The notes beneath the pieces were generated by a model, which saw only the letters and a list, made by a program, of their open reading frames with translations, ran no database searches and had not been told where the DNA came from. The position numbers were made by a program, and so were the translations under genes. 64,000 bases of DNA from Coenobita brevimanus. Lineage: Eukaryota; Arthropoda; Malacostraca; Decapoda; Coenobitidae. The stretch lies in contig CM064670.1 in the NCBI GenBank assembly GCA_032717465.1, positions 13,092,928-13,156,927 of the forward strand. Direction: 5' to 3'. Positions 13,401 to 28,059 of this stretch are shown here, one piece after another; positions within the stretch are counted from its first letter, which is position 1; the number at the start of each line of letters is the position of its first letter.

Positions 13401-16400
13401 TGTTCCTTGCACCCCCCTCCGTCTTCTCTTCCTTCCACACACCACATCACATGCTGCACATATTTCTTCTGTAAATATCCTACACACACCTTCCACGTCT
13501 CCCATCTGCTCCAATTCATATTTGCCCAATCGTTCCTCCACTTCTCTCTTATACTCTGCCTTTTTCTCATCCTCTTGTAACCTTTCCACTCTCCTTGCAA
13601 CTACTCCTTCCTCTTGTCTTTCCCTTCTTCTATTTCTCCATCCTAATTGGACCTTGATTCTGGCCACCACCAAGTTGTGGTCAGAAAGTCCACTCCCCCA
13701 ACCTCTATAAGCTCTTGCATCCATTACACATCTTCGCATCCTTTCATCCACACACACATAATCAGTCATTGCCTTCCTGTCATTCAGTTCACCACCCACC
13801 CTTCTCATCACTCGCCATGTATACCTGTGGATCATTTTATGCCTGAAGAGGGTATTGGTTATCACCAACCCCCTCCCAGCACAAATGTCCACTAACGCAC
13901 TCCTATTCTCATCTATCTCAGCAGGCACACCCCACTCACCAACTATTCCATCCACCTTCACATTCCCAACTTTACCATTCATATCACCGATCAAAAACAC
14001 TCTCATTCCTTCCAAACTTTTCCCTGCACACTTCTACATTTGTCCAGAACTCTTCTCTCACTCTTCTAGCACGATCTTGCGTTGGCGCATACACACACAC
14101 AATCGCCTACATTTGTATTCCAACTTTCAACTTTACCCACACAATCCTTGACCCAACTGATCCATACTGTCTTATGCTCTTCTTCCATCTTTTACTCACA
14201 ACTATACATACTCCTTCCTTTGCCCTCTCATTCTCACCTACTCCTGCACATATACCCCATCCATACTCCCATTCTCTCACACTTTCTCCCCTCCATTTTG
14301 TTTCAGTTATTCCACATACATCCACTTTCGCACCCTCAAGCACCTGGACAATCTCTCTCTCTTTCACCTCATCATTCGCTCCTCTTACATTCCATGTACC
14401 CATTACCAAGTCCTTTGTCCGGTCCTTGGTCGTCATCGTTTGGTCAGTCCTTGTCCGAGGCTTCTTGTTTGTTATTTTAGTTAGTTGTTTTCCGGGGAGG
14501 GGCACTAACCCTCCGCCAACCCTTTTAGTCGCCTTTTATGACAAGCAGGGATAAAGGGGGAGTATTCTTGAAAAAAAACCCTACCCCCAGGGGTATAAGT
14601 AATCCCTCTAATATCCGAACGCCCATTATCCGAACATCCCCACGAACTGGACATAATCCTCATGGGATCCAATATTCCCAAAATGGGCCAAAAACCGCAA
14701 AAAATTAGAAAAAAATCTGACTTTTTTCCCTCCCATAATTTGAAATTCCCGCCTGGCGCTGAACAGCTGTTACACCATGGTCCCTTCACCCCTTCCTTCC
14801 TCCCCCTCCCCCCTCCCCTGTCAGGTTGCCATTTGGTATTTTTCATTACCAAGTGTGGGCCAATTTGGTAATGAAAAATTCGTTTGGTAATGAATTAGAA
14901 TAATGCATTACCAAATGGATTTTTCACATGTATGAGGATACACAGGATGGAGATGGTGGATTGTTTGCTCTCTCTGATCAATCTGCTACCCTACATAGTG
15001 TGAAAATAATCAACATGGTGTTAGTTATAAGGAGAGTGATTACATTTATTTCCACTTGTATATATAATTAGTGAAGAATATATGCTAGCTTTACGAATTT
15101 GGTAATGAAAAGTTATATTTGACAATGAAAGTTGAGGAGATTGGTAATGTGGCTGTTGCGATCTGGCAACTCTGTTACCCCACCAACATCAACAGTCACA
15201 GCTTAACTCCGATGGAGAGCAGATACTCATAACAGTGCAAGCCACAGGTGCTTGTTTTTTGTGAATAAACAGTGAATAAACTGCAATACCTTGCCACTAG
15301 AACACACAGGAATATACAGTGTTGTGCAGTGTTAAGAAATTAGAATTTAGAGTGTAGAGGATTAACTGTGGACTGCAAACTGGCGGTTCAAACCAGTCCA
15401 GGAGCAAGGGACTTGTAAGTACCCAGAATGTTTAATATTGTATAAACTCACCTCTAAAACCTCATTTTATGGTTCTTTTGCATTTATTTCAGTCTTTTAT
15501 GTCCCTTATTGGTGTGATTTGGGTCTTAAATAGGTGCAATGCATGTCCAGAGGGAGTTGTATAGGTGTTTTTCAGAGTTAGGGTCCATAAGTACAAGTCC
15601 ATAAGCTGGGGCCCAATATCCGGACAGGACCACTATCCGGACCTGCCTATGGCTCTATTACGTCGGATATTGGAGGGATTACTGTATATTATTTTTATCT
15701 GGCAGATACCAACCAGTATTGCTGAGAAGGACATCAGATAAGCTATTAACTTGGATGGTGGTATGATCTGTAGTTTGTCCAAGGAAACTTTGTGATAATA
15801 TCTTTTTGTGGCTTAGGCTATATCTTGTAGCTCAGTGGCAGAAGACAGTACTGTTATTCTACATCTTTTCTAGAGCACATCTTTGTAACAAGCACTGTAT
15901 TCTAGTGTTAATTTTTTGTTACAGCTCAGCATTCAAGTGAAAAATGGCAATTTTTAGTTAAAGCTATAATGAGTTCAGTATAATTTTCTCTAGCTTTTAC
16001 CAGAGAGATTTTCAAAGGGGCGCATTGAGCTGCCTTTTGTAATGGTATGATTTAGTATCTGGCCAAATTATTTTCTTGAAAAAAGGAATTTGAATGCTTT
16101 GTATTTTTGTCATTATATTAGATGTAGGCAGTGATTACTCTGTCAGCTTGGGCACTTGGGTGTGCATTGCATGTATTGGTTATCTGGTATTGGACCTGAC
16201 TGTAAACTTCATTATCTGACACACCAGAAGATTTCTGATATTATACCCTGGTGTTTATTCATGGTTGTATGGATGTTGTATTTACAGTATATTCAGCATG
16301 TGTGTATGCAGTACTGTAATGATGGGATTATGTGGATTGTTAGTGTTTGGTGGTCTGGTGGGTTAAGGATCCCCAGCTGAATATTGGCCATAGGGTTGCA

Positions 16401-19400
16401 GGTCCAAGATTTGGCTGGGATCCATCACTCACATGATGTCATTTATGGAGGGTGACTGGTGACTCACCTCTCATGTTGGGACTGAGGAGCCTAACCCCAG
16501 ACAACTACATTCCTGATGCAGAAAGAAAGGGTTGGATGCTGGATGGTTGTGATAGATTTTTTTTGTATTTTTTTGTTTTATTTTTTAATAATGGAGCAGC
16601 GCCAGTATATACAACACATGGTAGTAATTGTAGTAATTGGATCATGTGCAACGACTTGCAGGAGCTGCGTGAAGCTGCTGGTGAGGAGGAGGCAGAGGTG
16701 GCAGAAAGGATGGCTGAGGCATTACTGTCAGAGGATCTTCCAGACTCAGTGTTTGGAGCTCCCAAAGCTGGACCAGGCATGTGGGCATCATTGGTGCGCG
16801 TGATGGAGCCGATTCAGGGCAAAACTCTCCATACTGTGAGATTAGAGCAGAATGAGGCAGCCTTCAGGTGAGACTGATAACTGACCTCCCTCTTTTGCCA
16901 TGTCATTTGTGATGTATCATCATCATTATTGTTATTAGTCTGTCTATCTATCTATTGCCAGACGCCTTAATCCCGTACGGGGTGGCCACAAACAGATCGC
17001 CTCCTTGTTGCCCTGTTCCCCACCATTTCACTGCCCTGCTCTCAGCTCACACCCCCTTCTCTCATATACCTCTCCACTCCATCCCTGCATCTCATCCTTG
17101 GCCTCCCCTTCCCTCTCCCCCCCTCGACCTCACTCACATACACTCTTCTCGTCAGTCTCTCGCTCTTCATCCTCTCCACATGTCCAAACCACCCCAGTGT
17201 GGTATTGATGTCATTATTATTATGCAGGTATTCTTCATTTCAAGCAGGATTGTGTTCCAAGATATCAGTATTTTCTCCACAGTTGACAGTGTCAGCTGGG
17301 AGAACTGACTGATTGGTTGTTTATGTAGCAATGGAATTTTGATAAGCTTCTTTTTTGTAATTTAATGAGGACTTAGTAGCCAAAGAACACCAAATTAAGC
17401 AACTTTTGACAAGGATTTACTGTACTTTGTACATTTGTCTTTCAGCTGGTATTATGTGAATGTATATTTTGAAGTTTGCCAGCCATAGTTCCATGTACAT
17501 TACATCTTTATGATGTTCTAACTTGTGTGTGTTTGTGTTACAGTATAGCACTGGTGAAATTTGCCAACCAGCCTGACTTGGAGCAGCAGTTCCTATTGGT
17601 GGGGACAGCCAAAGACTACCAACTCAGTCCCCGCCATGTCCACTGTGGCTACATCTACTGTTATCGGTATGTTCATCATCACGTTTCGCTTCATTAATGC
17701 CTCCTCCCTTTGTGATGATTGGTGATGATGCAGTTTTGATGCCAAGAGCTCCTGACTTGGTGAGGGACTGAGCCATTTCTCCTGTTTAGAGGACTTTAAT
17801 CGAAGCTTGTATCATTTTGTGGCCGCATGACCTTGATGTCAACCATTGACCCTTGAGTATGATTAAACTCCTTCTCTGATGAATAGTGTGTACCCTAACC
17901 CACTAGACCATGGGAGCTATTGTACTTCAACATGAAATCGCATTTAGGGGAATAAAATAATCTGCTATGATGACAGTGAAAATGATCATGGTGATAATGA
18001 CTTGTTGGAAAGAGTTCATTGAACTGTTGGTGTGAAACACATCAGAGAACCAGGATGAGAGGCAGTTTTGGTGGAGTGGAGGAAATCTTCCGGTGTGCCC
18101 AAGTATAAGAGTAAAGGTGACCTAAATGAATTATAAAATATATATATATATTGTGGATGGTAGGTGGGGGTGCTCACCATCCACTCACTAGTTGTAGTGC
18201 AGCTTTGGGTGTCTGCCCTTTCCTCTCTTCCTTCGTTCCTTTTCTGTCTTTCCTTCATTCTTTCCTCTTCTTCTGCCTATGGGTGGCTTTACACTCCCCC
18301 TTCTGTCTTTCTTTCCTTCATTCTTTCCTCTTCCTTCTGCCTACCTAATGGGTGACTGTACACTGAGTGACAAGCCAAATGGTTTCCTGTACACCAGGAA
18401 ACCATTTACTATGCTGGGTGGTAACCATATAACCAGATTATAGCGCCTGGTGGTTTAGTGTGTAAATAAGGCATTCCAATTGGGGTTTATTGCTCATGTA
18501 CTGCCACTCAGGGATGAGTAAGGCCGGTCACTCTCATCTTAAATGTCAGGACCAACTTGTCTAGTCCTGGGCTCCCAAACTCCTCATGGGGCATCATAAG
18601 ATTGGATGATGGATGGATGGATAAATCTTTGTACTGTATTGTGAGTAAGGTATATGAAGAATAGTGATAGAAGAGGTAAATCCATCCATCCTTCATCCAA
18701 TCCTACTTAACCCCATATGAAGCGTAGAATCCCGGGGCTAGGCAAGTTGGTCCTGACATGTAAGATGAAAGTGACCAGCCTTACTTATCCCTGAGTGGCA
18801 TTACATGAGCAATAAACCCCAACCATCCCTTGGATATAAACCTTCACCAACTCAATCCAATTGGAGTGCCATAATTACCCACAAAACCACCAGGCATCAA
18901 AATTTGGTTACATGGTTACCACCCAGCTTTGTAAATGGTTTCCTTGTGTACAGGATACCATTTGGTTTGTCACTCAGTGTAGAGTCACCCACAGGCATAA
19001 TGAAGAGGAAAGAATGAAGGAAAGAAGAGGTAAAATGTGTCTAAATATCAGATGTGTAATTAACAAGGTGGATTCTAGATGGGTGAATAAAATATTTGCA
19101 ATTTGAGGAAAACATATGAGAAGTACTGTCAGATATTTGTTAGGATCTTGTTAAGCAGATGACAGTGAACAGGGAGGGATAGTGGTAGGGGGTACATAGT
19201 TATGGTGTGAAAGTTAAAGTGCATGCCGTAAAGATTTTTTTTTTTTTTTTAATGTTCTATGGGCAGGTGGGGTGTTCTCACCATCCACTCACTTGATGTA
19301 GTGCTGCTCTTGGATGCCTGCCCTTTTTTTCTTCCTTACTTCTTTCCTTCCTTCCTCTTCTGTCTTTCTTTCCTTCATTCTTTCCTCTTCTTTCTGTCTA

Positions 19401-22400
19401 CTGGTGACTCTACACTGAGTGACAAGCCAGATGGTTTCCTGTACATCAGGAAACCATTTACTAATTGAGTGGTAACCATATAACCAAATTATGGCGCCTC
19501 GTGGTTTAGTGAGTAATTATGGCACTCCAGTTGGTTATTGCCGATTCAGGTTTATATCCAAGGGATGGTTGGGGTTTATTGCTCACGTTATGCCTCTCAG
19601 GGATGAGTGATGCTGGCCACTTTCATTTTAAATGTCAGGGACCAATTTGGCCAGTCCCTGGCTCGTACAACCATCACGGGGCAACACAGGATTTAATGAA
19701 CAATGATGAATGCTGAATGTTGTGGATTAGTTCTCCTTTATTCAGGCAGTGTGCTCTCTGGCCCTATCTCACCCCTTCTTTGCGTGGAAAGGAAAAGGTC
19801 AGGATGATGGTAATGGTGATTGAAGCATTTCTACTGTAAAAGTCGATGGGGTGTTCAGTGAGTGGATTAGTGTTAGCGCTGGAGTAATTTGGGTGTAATG
19901 CTCCCTCTTTATGTCTGTGGTCCACACTTATCTCCACTTCCTTCACTTAGTTTACTTCTCTTGTCTGTCAATAAAATTAGGTACGTAAACTTTTCCATCA
20001 CATCCAGTCTTTCTTCAGCAACAAATCTTACTTTAAGTTACCTCTCTCAACACCTGTTGTACTCTTTCTTTGCATTTGCTTACCGACATTCTGAAAATGC
20101 TGAACCAGTCACACTATAAAGATTCCAGCCACTATTTTAAAGAAACTAGAGATGTACCGATCTATCGGTATCGGCATCGATGGTATCAGCCCGTTTTTAG
20201 AGTATTGATATCGGAATTGGTATCGGCTGATTTTCTCCTGATACTACCGATACTTAAAAGGAATTTAGTTCATAGCATATCACTCACAGGAAGTTATGTT
20301 AAATAGAATTTGGATGTTTTATAGGGATGAAGACTAAATTATTGGTAATATCCAATTATTTAGTATCATATTGAGTACATGGTGTGTAGTAATACAGTAC
20401 ATTCTTTGGCAATGAGCCACATCTGCCACCATGGAGATGAAGGAGACAGGTTAGTAGCCCTGCCACAGTCCTCAGACGGCAGGGACCACCCTCGCTCACT
20501 GGTATCGGTAGTAGTATCAGTATCGGTCCAATTTTGTGGTGTTGGTATGGGTATTGGTGAAAATTTTGGTATCAGTGCATCTCTAAAAGAAACACAGCAT
20601 CATCTGTATGCATCAGATTTTAAATATTCCACATGTCAACATTTGCCACAAGCTTTTTACCTATCTCTGTAACTCTTGATTTGACACTCATTACCCCATC
20701 TATATATACTAATTTATTGACGGCCATAATAATATCACACATCCCTATCTTACTCAAATATTGAACCACTCTCTAAATTATCCATCTTCTCTCACACTTG
20801 CTTTACTACCACTGTAAAAGTTCTTAAGATTATTTAGGAGTTTATTTGCCACATTGTATGTTTGTAATCCATCAATATTTCCACCTTGATCTCTTTGTCA
20901 TGTGCTTTTTCCGGATCCAGAAATATTTTGCAGTCCACATGTCCCTTTTACTATCAGCCTTTCTTCAAATATTTAGTCCAAAATTTCCATACCATTCAGG
21001 AAACCACTCTGTTCATTAGTCACCTGGTATTCTGACAAGTTTTTCAATCACAGTTCTTCCATATACTTTACCCACAGTACTCTGCAGACTTATTTCACAG
21101 TATTTGTTGCATTCACTTTGATAACCCTTTCATTTTGGTGCTGACGAGGAGCTTAAATGTGGTGGTACTGTGTACCCTGAGTGAACAAGGTAACTGCATT
21201 GTCCATACAGGAGCTAATCTATTTATCTATTGCCACCTCAATCTTGTAAGAGGTGGCCACAAACAAATCGCCTCCGTGTCACCCTATCCCCTGCCATTTC
21301 ACTGCCTTCCCCCCAGCTCACATCCTCCTCTCTCATATACCTCTCCACTCCATCTCTCCCTTGGGCTCCCCCTCCCTCTCCCCCCCTCCACAACACTCTC
21401 ATACACTCTCCTCATTAGTCTTTTGCTCTCCATCCTCTCCATGCGGTCAAACCACCTCAGTGTATTTCTCCTAATGCTTTCAATCACATCCACATCCACG
21501 CCACAACGCTGTACTTCCTCGTTTGTCAGTCTGCCTTTCCATGTAACTCCACATGCTTCTCTCAAATAACATTGACTTGTGTCCTTCCAACAAGGTCTAA
21601 GCTTCACTTCCTTACATTAGAATTGGTATCACAATACTATCATGCAGCGGCTTTTTTTTGCTTCCATGCTCACCGCCCTATTTCATATGAGAGGTATAAG
21701 GAAAAGAGGAATAGGGCGAGAAGGGCTGTGCGTGATGCTAAAGTGACAGCAGGTGAAAGGTGGGGTAGGCAACTGACTGAGTATTTTCAACAATAAGAAA
21801 ATGTTCTGGAAGGAGGTGAAAAGGGTGCAAAAGGGAGAGTCTGGGAAGGAGTAAAAGCAGAGGATGGAAGGATATCAATTGAGATGGATGCAGTAAGGAA
21901 GAGATGGACAGAGTATTTTGAAAGATTGTAAATGTAGAGGAGGAAAGGGTGGCTGAGATTGTGGCAGATGAAAGGGTGCAAGGAATAAATGTGGTGGGAG
22001 AGTTGAATGATTCTTTGATCACGAAGGAGGAAGTGGAGAAGGCAGTAAAGGAGATGAAAACAGGGAAAGCTGCAGGTATGGATGGGTGTGCTGTGCAATG
22101 CCTGAAGGGTGGTGGAGTGACTGTTGTTGACTGGTTAGTAAGATTGTTGAATGTGTGCTTTGTGAAAGGTATGGCGCCAGTTGACTGGGCAAGTGCTTGT
22201 GTGGTCCCGTTGTATAAAGGCAAGGGTGATAAGTATGAATGTACTAGCTTTAGGGGTATAAGTCTGTTGAGTGTTGTAGGTAAGGTGTATGGTAGAGTGT
22301 TAATTATGAGAGTTAGAGAGCGTACAGAGGGAGTGATTGGTGATGAGCAATGTGGCTTTAGGAGATAGAGGGGATGCGTGGATCAGGTGTTCGCAGTGAG

Positions 22401-25400
22401 ACAAGTGTGTGAAAAGTATTTAGCGAAAGGCAAGGATGTGTTTTGGGCATTCATGGATTTAGAGAAACCTTATGATAAAATTGATAGGGAGGCTTTGTGG
22501 ACTGTTTTAAGATTGTATGGACTTGATGGTAGGTTACTAAAAGGGGTGAAAAGTATTTATGTAAATAGTAGAGCGTGTGTAAGAGTGGGAAATGCTGTGA
22601 GTGATTGGTTTCCCGTGAGAGTGGGGCTGTGATTGGGATGTGTGATGTCGCCTTGGTTGTTTAATATTTATATGGATGGTGTTGTAAGGAAGGTGAATGC
22701 AAGAGTGTTAGGTGGAGGTCTGAGTCTGGTGAATGTTGATGGTGGAGAGTGGAATCTGAAGCAGCTGCTGTTTGCAGATGATACTGCACTGGTGGCTGAT
22801 TCAGAGGAGAGATTGAGACAGTTGGTAGAGGAGTTTGGAAGGGTGTGTGAAAGGAGGAAATTGAAAGTAAATGAGAATAAGAGTAAAGTGATGAAGTGTA
22901 CGAGGTTGGTAGATGGTAGGGGGATGAATATAATTTTGAATGGTGAGTTGCTTGAGGAGGTAGAGTGTTTTAAATATTTAGGGTCACATGTTGCTGTGGA
23001 TGGAAGAATAGATGCAGAAGTGAAGTTTAGAATGAATGAAGTAGGTAAGGTGCTGGGTGGAATGAAAAAAGTGTTTAGATGTCGTTCGCTTAGAATGGAT
23101 GTAAAGAGAAGGCTGTATGAGGGTGTTGTGGTACCGACTGCATTATATGGGGCTGAAACATGGAATATGGGTGTAGCAGAGAGGAAAAGTTTGAATGTAA
23201 TGGAGATGAGGTGTCTGAGGAGTATGTGTGGAGTGACGCGTATGGATCGAGTGCGAAATGATGAAGTGCGAAGGAGAACTGGAGTTGTTCAGGAGATGGC
23301 TGGTAGAGTTGAGCAGAGGGTGTTGCGATGGTTTGGGCATAAGGAGAGAATGGATAATGAGCGATTGGTGAAAAAGATAACTAGATCTGATGTGAGAGGT
23401 GTAAGGCTGAGAGGGAGACCACGAATAGGATGGATGGACAGTGTGAAGAGAGCACTGGATGCGAGAGGGATGTCTGTTGGGCAAGGAAGAGTGGCTGTGT
23501 GTGACAGAAATAAATGGAGAGAAATTGTGAATGAATAAATGATGACGCAGCCCTGAGGGGATATTTTCCCGCATTTGGTCTGATCAGCTAGTCAGGTCAG
23601 GTGCGGGTAAGGGGATGGGTCTATTATGATGCGGCAGGGATAAACCAGCTCTGCTGTCGGGTCCTGCTGTGGATGTCACTGATTGCACTGCGCAGTTGAC
23701 CCTTGTGCAGTGTGATGCTGTGAGGATCTGTCCCTTCTTCCCTCTGGGGCTAAGATGCAAATGAACGTACTTGAATGGATGAGTAAACGGGCAGTGTGTC
23801 GTCCTGTCTCGGCTACCTCCCTTTCCTTGGGAGAAGCAGCCTAGGTAAATAGATAGATAGATAGCTTTCAAAGAACCAGCCACTTTCTCCCTTGCTGTAT
23901 CCTTTCAAGCACTTCATCCTCCAAACTTCCATCTTACTCATCACACTACCCAAGTACTTAAATGGCCTCACATTTTCCACATCCTCACCATCCAGCCTCA
24001 CTGCACATTCAGTGACTTCATTTCTCTCGAAGACCATAACCTTGCCCTTCCCTACGTTCACTTTTAGATTCTATTTCTTACACACACACCCAAACTCATT
24101 CACCAAGCCATGCAGTTCCCCTTTGTCTTCACTTAACAGTACAGTATCACCTGCAAACAACAATACAGGAAGTTTCCAAACATTGCCCTCTCTCATTAGG
24201 GTCACTCCAACATCCACTGCTCTACCTTGTATCTCATTTATAACCCCATCCATACACAGATTGAACAACCATGAAGACATGACACATCCCTGTTTCCGCC
24301 CAGCATTCAGATAAAAAAATTCACTCAGTTCACCATCCACACGCACTGCAGTCTTAGCACCCTTATACATGCTCTTCACAGCATTCAACAACTTTCCATT
24401 TACTCCATATTCTTAATATTTTCCACGTTCCTTGTCTGTCCACTCTGTCATATGCTTTCTCCAAATCCATGAAGGCTGCATATAACTTCTTTCCCTTCTC
24501 TAGACACTTTTCCATCAGAGACCTAAGGATGATTATCTGATTTATACAACCACTTCCCTTCCCAAAACCTCCCGGTTCTTCAAGTAATTCCACTGTTATT
24601 TCCTACCGTATACTTTGCCTATTACACTAAGAAGACAGATGTCCCTATGATTACCACACATTTCTTTTTCCCCTTTTCCTTTGTACAAGGAAATACAGTA
24701 ATTATACCTGACTTCCTATCCTCTGGGACTCTTCCGTCCTCCCAGGCCAGTCTTCACATCTTCCATATCCACTCTGATACTGTCTCTCTTCCATGCTTCA
24801 TCATTTCACCACACACCTCATCAATTCCTGGGTCTTTCCCCATTTTGACGCTCATCATTGCATCTGCTGCTTCTGTCCTACTGATCTCTCCCACCCTTCT
24901 CACCACCCTCCTTCTCCCAGCAGTTCTGCGGCCATTCATACTCACATTATTTTTAACAGTTCCTGAAAGTGTTCACTCCATCTTCTCACTTTTCTTCCTT
25001 CTGCACTAGCAATCTACCATTTGTATCTTTCACTCCCCTATTAACTTCTTTATCGCCCTGTCTAACTCTCTTTATCTCCTTCCAGAACATTTCCTTACAT
25101 TCCCTCCACTTTACATTCAAATTCCTCCCAAATTCCTCATCGACTCAACAAAGTCCCATTTTCTTAATCTGAATTCCTTTCTAGCATGCATTCCATCCAC
25201 ATTCTTCTTTTGCACATCACACCATGCTGTCACTTTCTCATTTGCAGTACCACACTTACTTAGCATTTGCTGACCAAGCACTTTTTGTGTGCTCTTAACT
25301 GTCTGTACTGACTGACTTATTTTTGTGACAGTGTTGGTAGTGAGTGCAACACCCTTGAGCTCGTTCACCGCACCGAAGTAGAGGACATCCCCACATCCAT

Positions 25401-28015
25401 TGTCTCGTACACTGGCCGCGTCCTGGTGGCTGTTGGTCGCCTGCTCAGAATATACGACCTTGGCAAGAAGAAGCTGCTGAGAAAGTGTGAGAACAAAGTA
25501 AGGGCATTGTATAGACAGTCAGGGTCTTAGATTTGCGTAATGTTTCTCTGTTTGTTTTTCACTTAAGATGTGTGTAACTTTCATCCTCTGCAACATCACA
25601 TCAAAGTGTCATGTGTAGGCAGAGAAACATACTAAGCCACTCTGTACCCAGAATATTTGTCAGCAGAGGAAAGTAAGAAGTTTAAGAGATGAAATACTGG
25701 GTGAACTTTTGCCTGAAGCTGAGCTGTGAAGTACACTTAGGGCTGTATTCTCAGGGAGTTAAGAGACTTTGTAACATCTCTTCACTTTTTTTTTTTTTTT
25801 TTAAATTACTGTGATTATCAAGATCATCACTGTTATTATTATATATTCTGTATTTTTAATGTATCTGACTCTGGGCATAGACAATAGTCTCCCCAAGGAG
25901 TCCAGCAGTCCTTCTGTGTCCCATACATTCTCACATCACCATTTCATTTCTAACACCCACTGTCCATAACTAGGGCTGTCTGGTTCAGGACTGAGGTGAT
26001 GGTATTTTGAGAGGTGTTTTTGTGACTTGCAGGTAGATCTAGTGAGAAATAAAAGCCAGAAAATCTGTTTTATTAAAATACACATCTTTATACTATCTTG
26101 TTAGACATCAGATCACTTCACTAACCACTTGGTGGCTGCCTTAATATTCTTTTGTATATTTTATGTTATATAATAATGATGTAGCCATTAGTATATATTG
26201 CAACTTCAGTATAGGTATCAAGTCTAGAGATAACAGTGATACATGTAGTACGGTATGTTTGTACAGTGTAAGCAAGAAGGTAGTGAAAGAGGTGAAAGAG
26301 GTAGTGAAAAGAGAGACTGTTTTAACCCTTTTACTGCGATTGTGGTGTATAGTATTTTAGTAAGACTAATCCCTAAACTGCAGCATTAGGAAATCCTGAC
26401 CTTCTTGTGGTGTGCAAAAAGTATAGATTTTATAGCGGTCGGAAGCCTGTATTAATTTCTTGATATGAAGGAGAACATGTTGAAGGGTGTGTATATCCAA
26501 TATACAGTACAGTCAGTATCTCTTGTAGCAAGTCATTTTGCAGCTAAGTTGAAGGGTTTTGGTCCTGTTAAAAGTTTCCTTCACAGACAGTTTTTGGCAT
26601 GATGAGATGGAGGACCATATTTTAAAGTAAATGTGTGCCAATTTTTAGGTCAGTATCTACAATACTGCCATCAGGGCATGTGTTTTAATTTTTGAATTTT
26701 GTGGGGGACTTCATCAAAATATACAGCATGAACAGGTGGGGAGAGCAGCTAAAGAAAACTCTAGATGCCATCATAGGATCAGTATCATTATTAGTCCTAT
26801 GTTGGCCTTAAAGCAAAGTGTGGATTTTTTTTTTTCTCTCTCCCTTGACTCAAGATGTAATTTACTGTTGCTTGGTGGGCATTTAGCAGTGTAAGTCGCA
26901 GTTTTGGGGTTAACATTGGAAGTGTGTGTCCAGCTGAGAGATGTCTGTTAATCAGCAGCTATGAAAGTATCTCAAATACTTTAATTATTCTGTGGTATTG
27001 TTGCCTCTTGGAATTTTATTTAACAGTAGAATTTGTGCCCATTTAATAGAAATCCTTGGATCCAGAGGGTTAAAATATTCTCTTATCTCCCTGTACAATG
27101 AGAACCTTATCACTAATATAAAGATATGTGACAGCACATCCCTAACTTGATTGTGGACATGAAAGCGAGGGGCCAACGGGTGTTTGTGAGTGACGTGCAG
27201 GAGTCGCTCTTCGTGGTGCGATATAAGCGACAGGAGAACCAACTCATAATTTTTGTTGACGACACAAACCAGCGCTGGGTGACCACCTCCTGCCTCCTTG
27301 ATTACGACACAGCTTCCCTTGCTGACAAGTTTGGCAATGTGGCTGTGGTAAGTGTGCTCTTGTACTGTAAGTTATGAAATGTCCATGATGTGTCTTAAAA
27401 TATTGAACCATTTTCCATACAGCTGGTGAAGCAAATTGAGCAGACTGCCAGATTAACTTTTTAGGTAACAGTGGAACTCCATTCATCATCATCGAATCCT
27501 TTTCTGTCTCATCATAAGCATAAGGGCCTGGGGTTAGGCAGTTCACTTCTGACATTTAAGGCAAGGGTGACCAACCTCACTCTTCCTCAAGTGGCATTAT
27601 ATGAGCAGTAAACCCCGACCATCCCTTGAAGTAAATCCTTAAGAGCTCTCATCTAATTGGAGTTCCTTGACCTACTACACCACCAGGTGTCATTTGGTTA
27701 TGGGGTTACCACCCAGCTTACAGTAGTAAAAGGTTTTCTGAGCTACAGGAAACCATTTGGCTTGCCAATCATTGTAGTTACCTGAAGACAGCAGTACATC
27801 AAGTGAGTGGATGGTTCATTCCTCCACCTGCAGTTAAAGAATGTAAAAAACGGTGATCTTTTAATGCAAAGAAGAAAGACACAAAGGCTTGAAGCCAAAA
27901 AAGGAAGAAAAAATAATTATTCTTTCCAGAAAAATGGTGAAATTAGGTGCAGTTATTGTGTAATTAAGACTCCTCACCCTTCCCTAGGATGGGAAAGCAG
28001 GTCTGGTTGATGATG

Positions 28016-28059
<44 letters not shown>

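Larger units (their letters stand above)
11424..14590 (-). mobile_element. RTE-type LINE, near full length (about 3.2 kb)
   Basis: Minus strand, 5' to 3': a 5' region with CCCTGCTTGTCATAAAAGGCG (about 14560-14530), an APE endonuclease domain (14505-13332), reverse transcriptase (about 13065-12060), a C-terminal region (12023-11448), the 3' end GGCGTCTGGCAAT and an AGAT tail (11424-11438). Single-ORF layout, size and short microsatellite tail fit the RTE clade. The frame is interrupted several times, so this copy is inactive. It is the best master for the fragments at 2.6, 16.9, 21.2, 23.9 and 38.2 kb. Confidence 0.92.

Noticed and set aside
26323..27070. A TTAA-flanked piggyBac-like element (TTAACCCTTTTACTGC ... 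GAGGGTTAA)
   Set aside because: Apart from TTAACCCT the two ends do not match, and no second copy is visible.
28014..28058. His-rich peptide on the minus strand
   Set aside because: It is a GAT microsatellite, part of a SINE-B tail.
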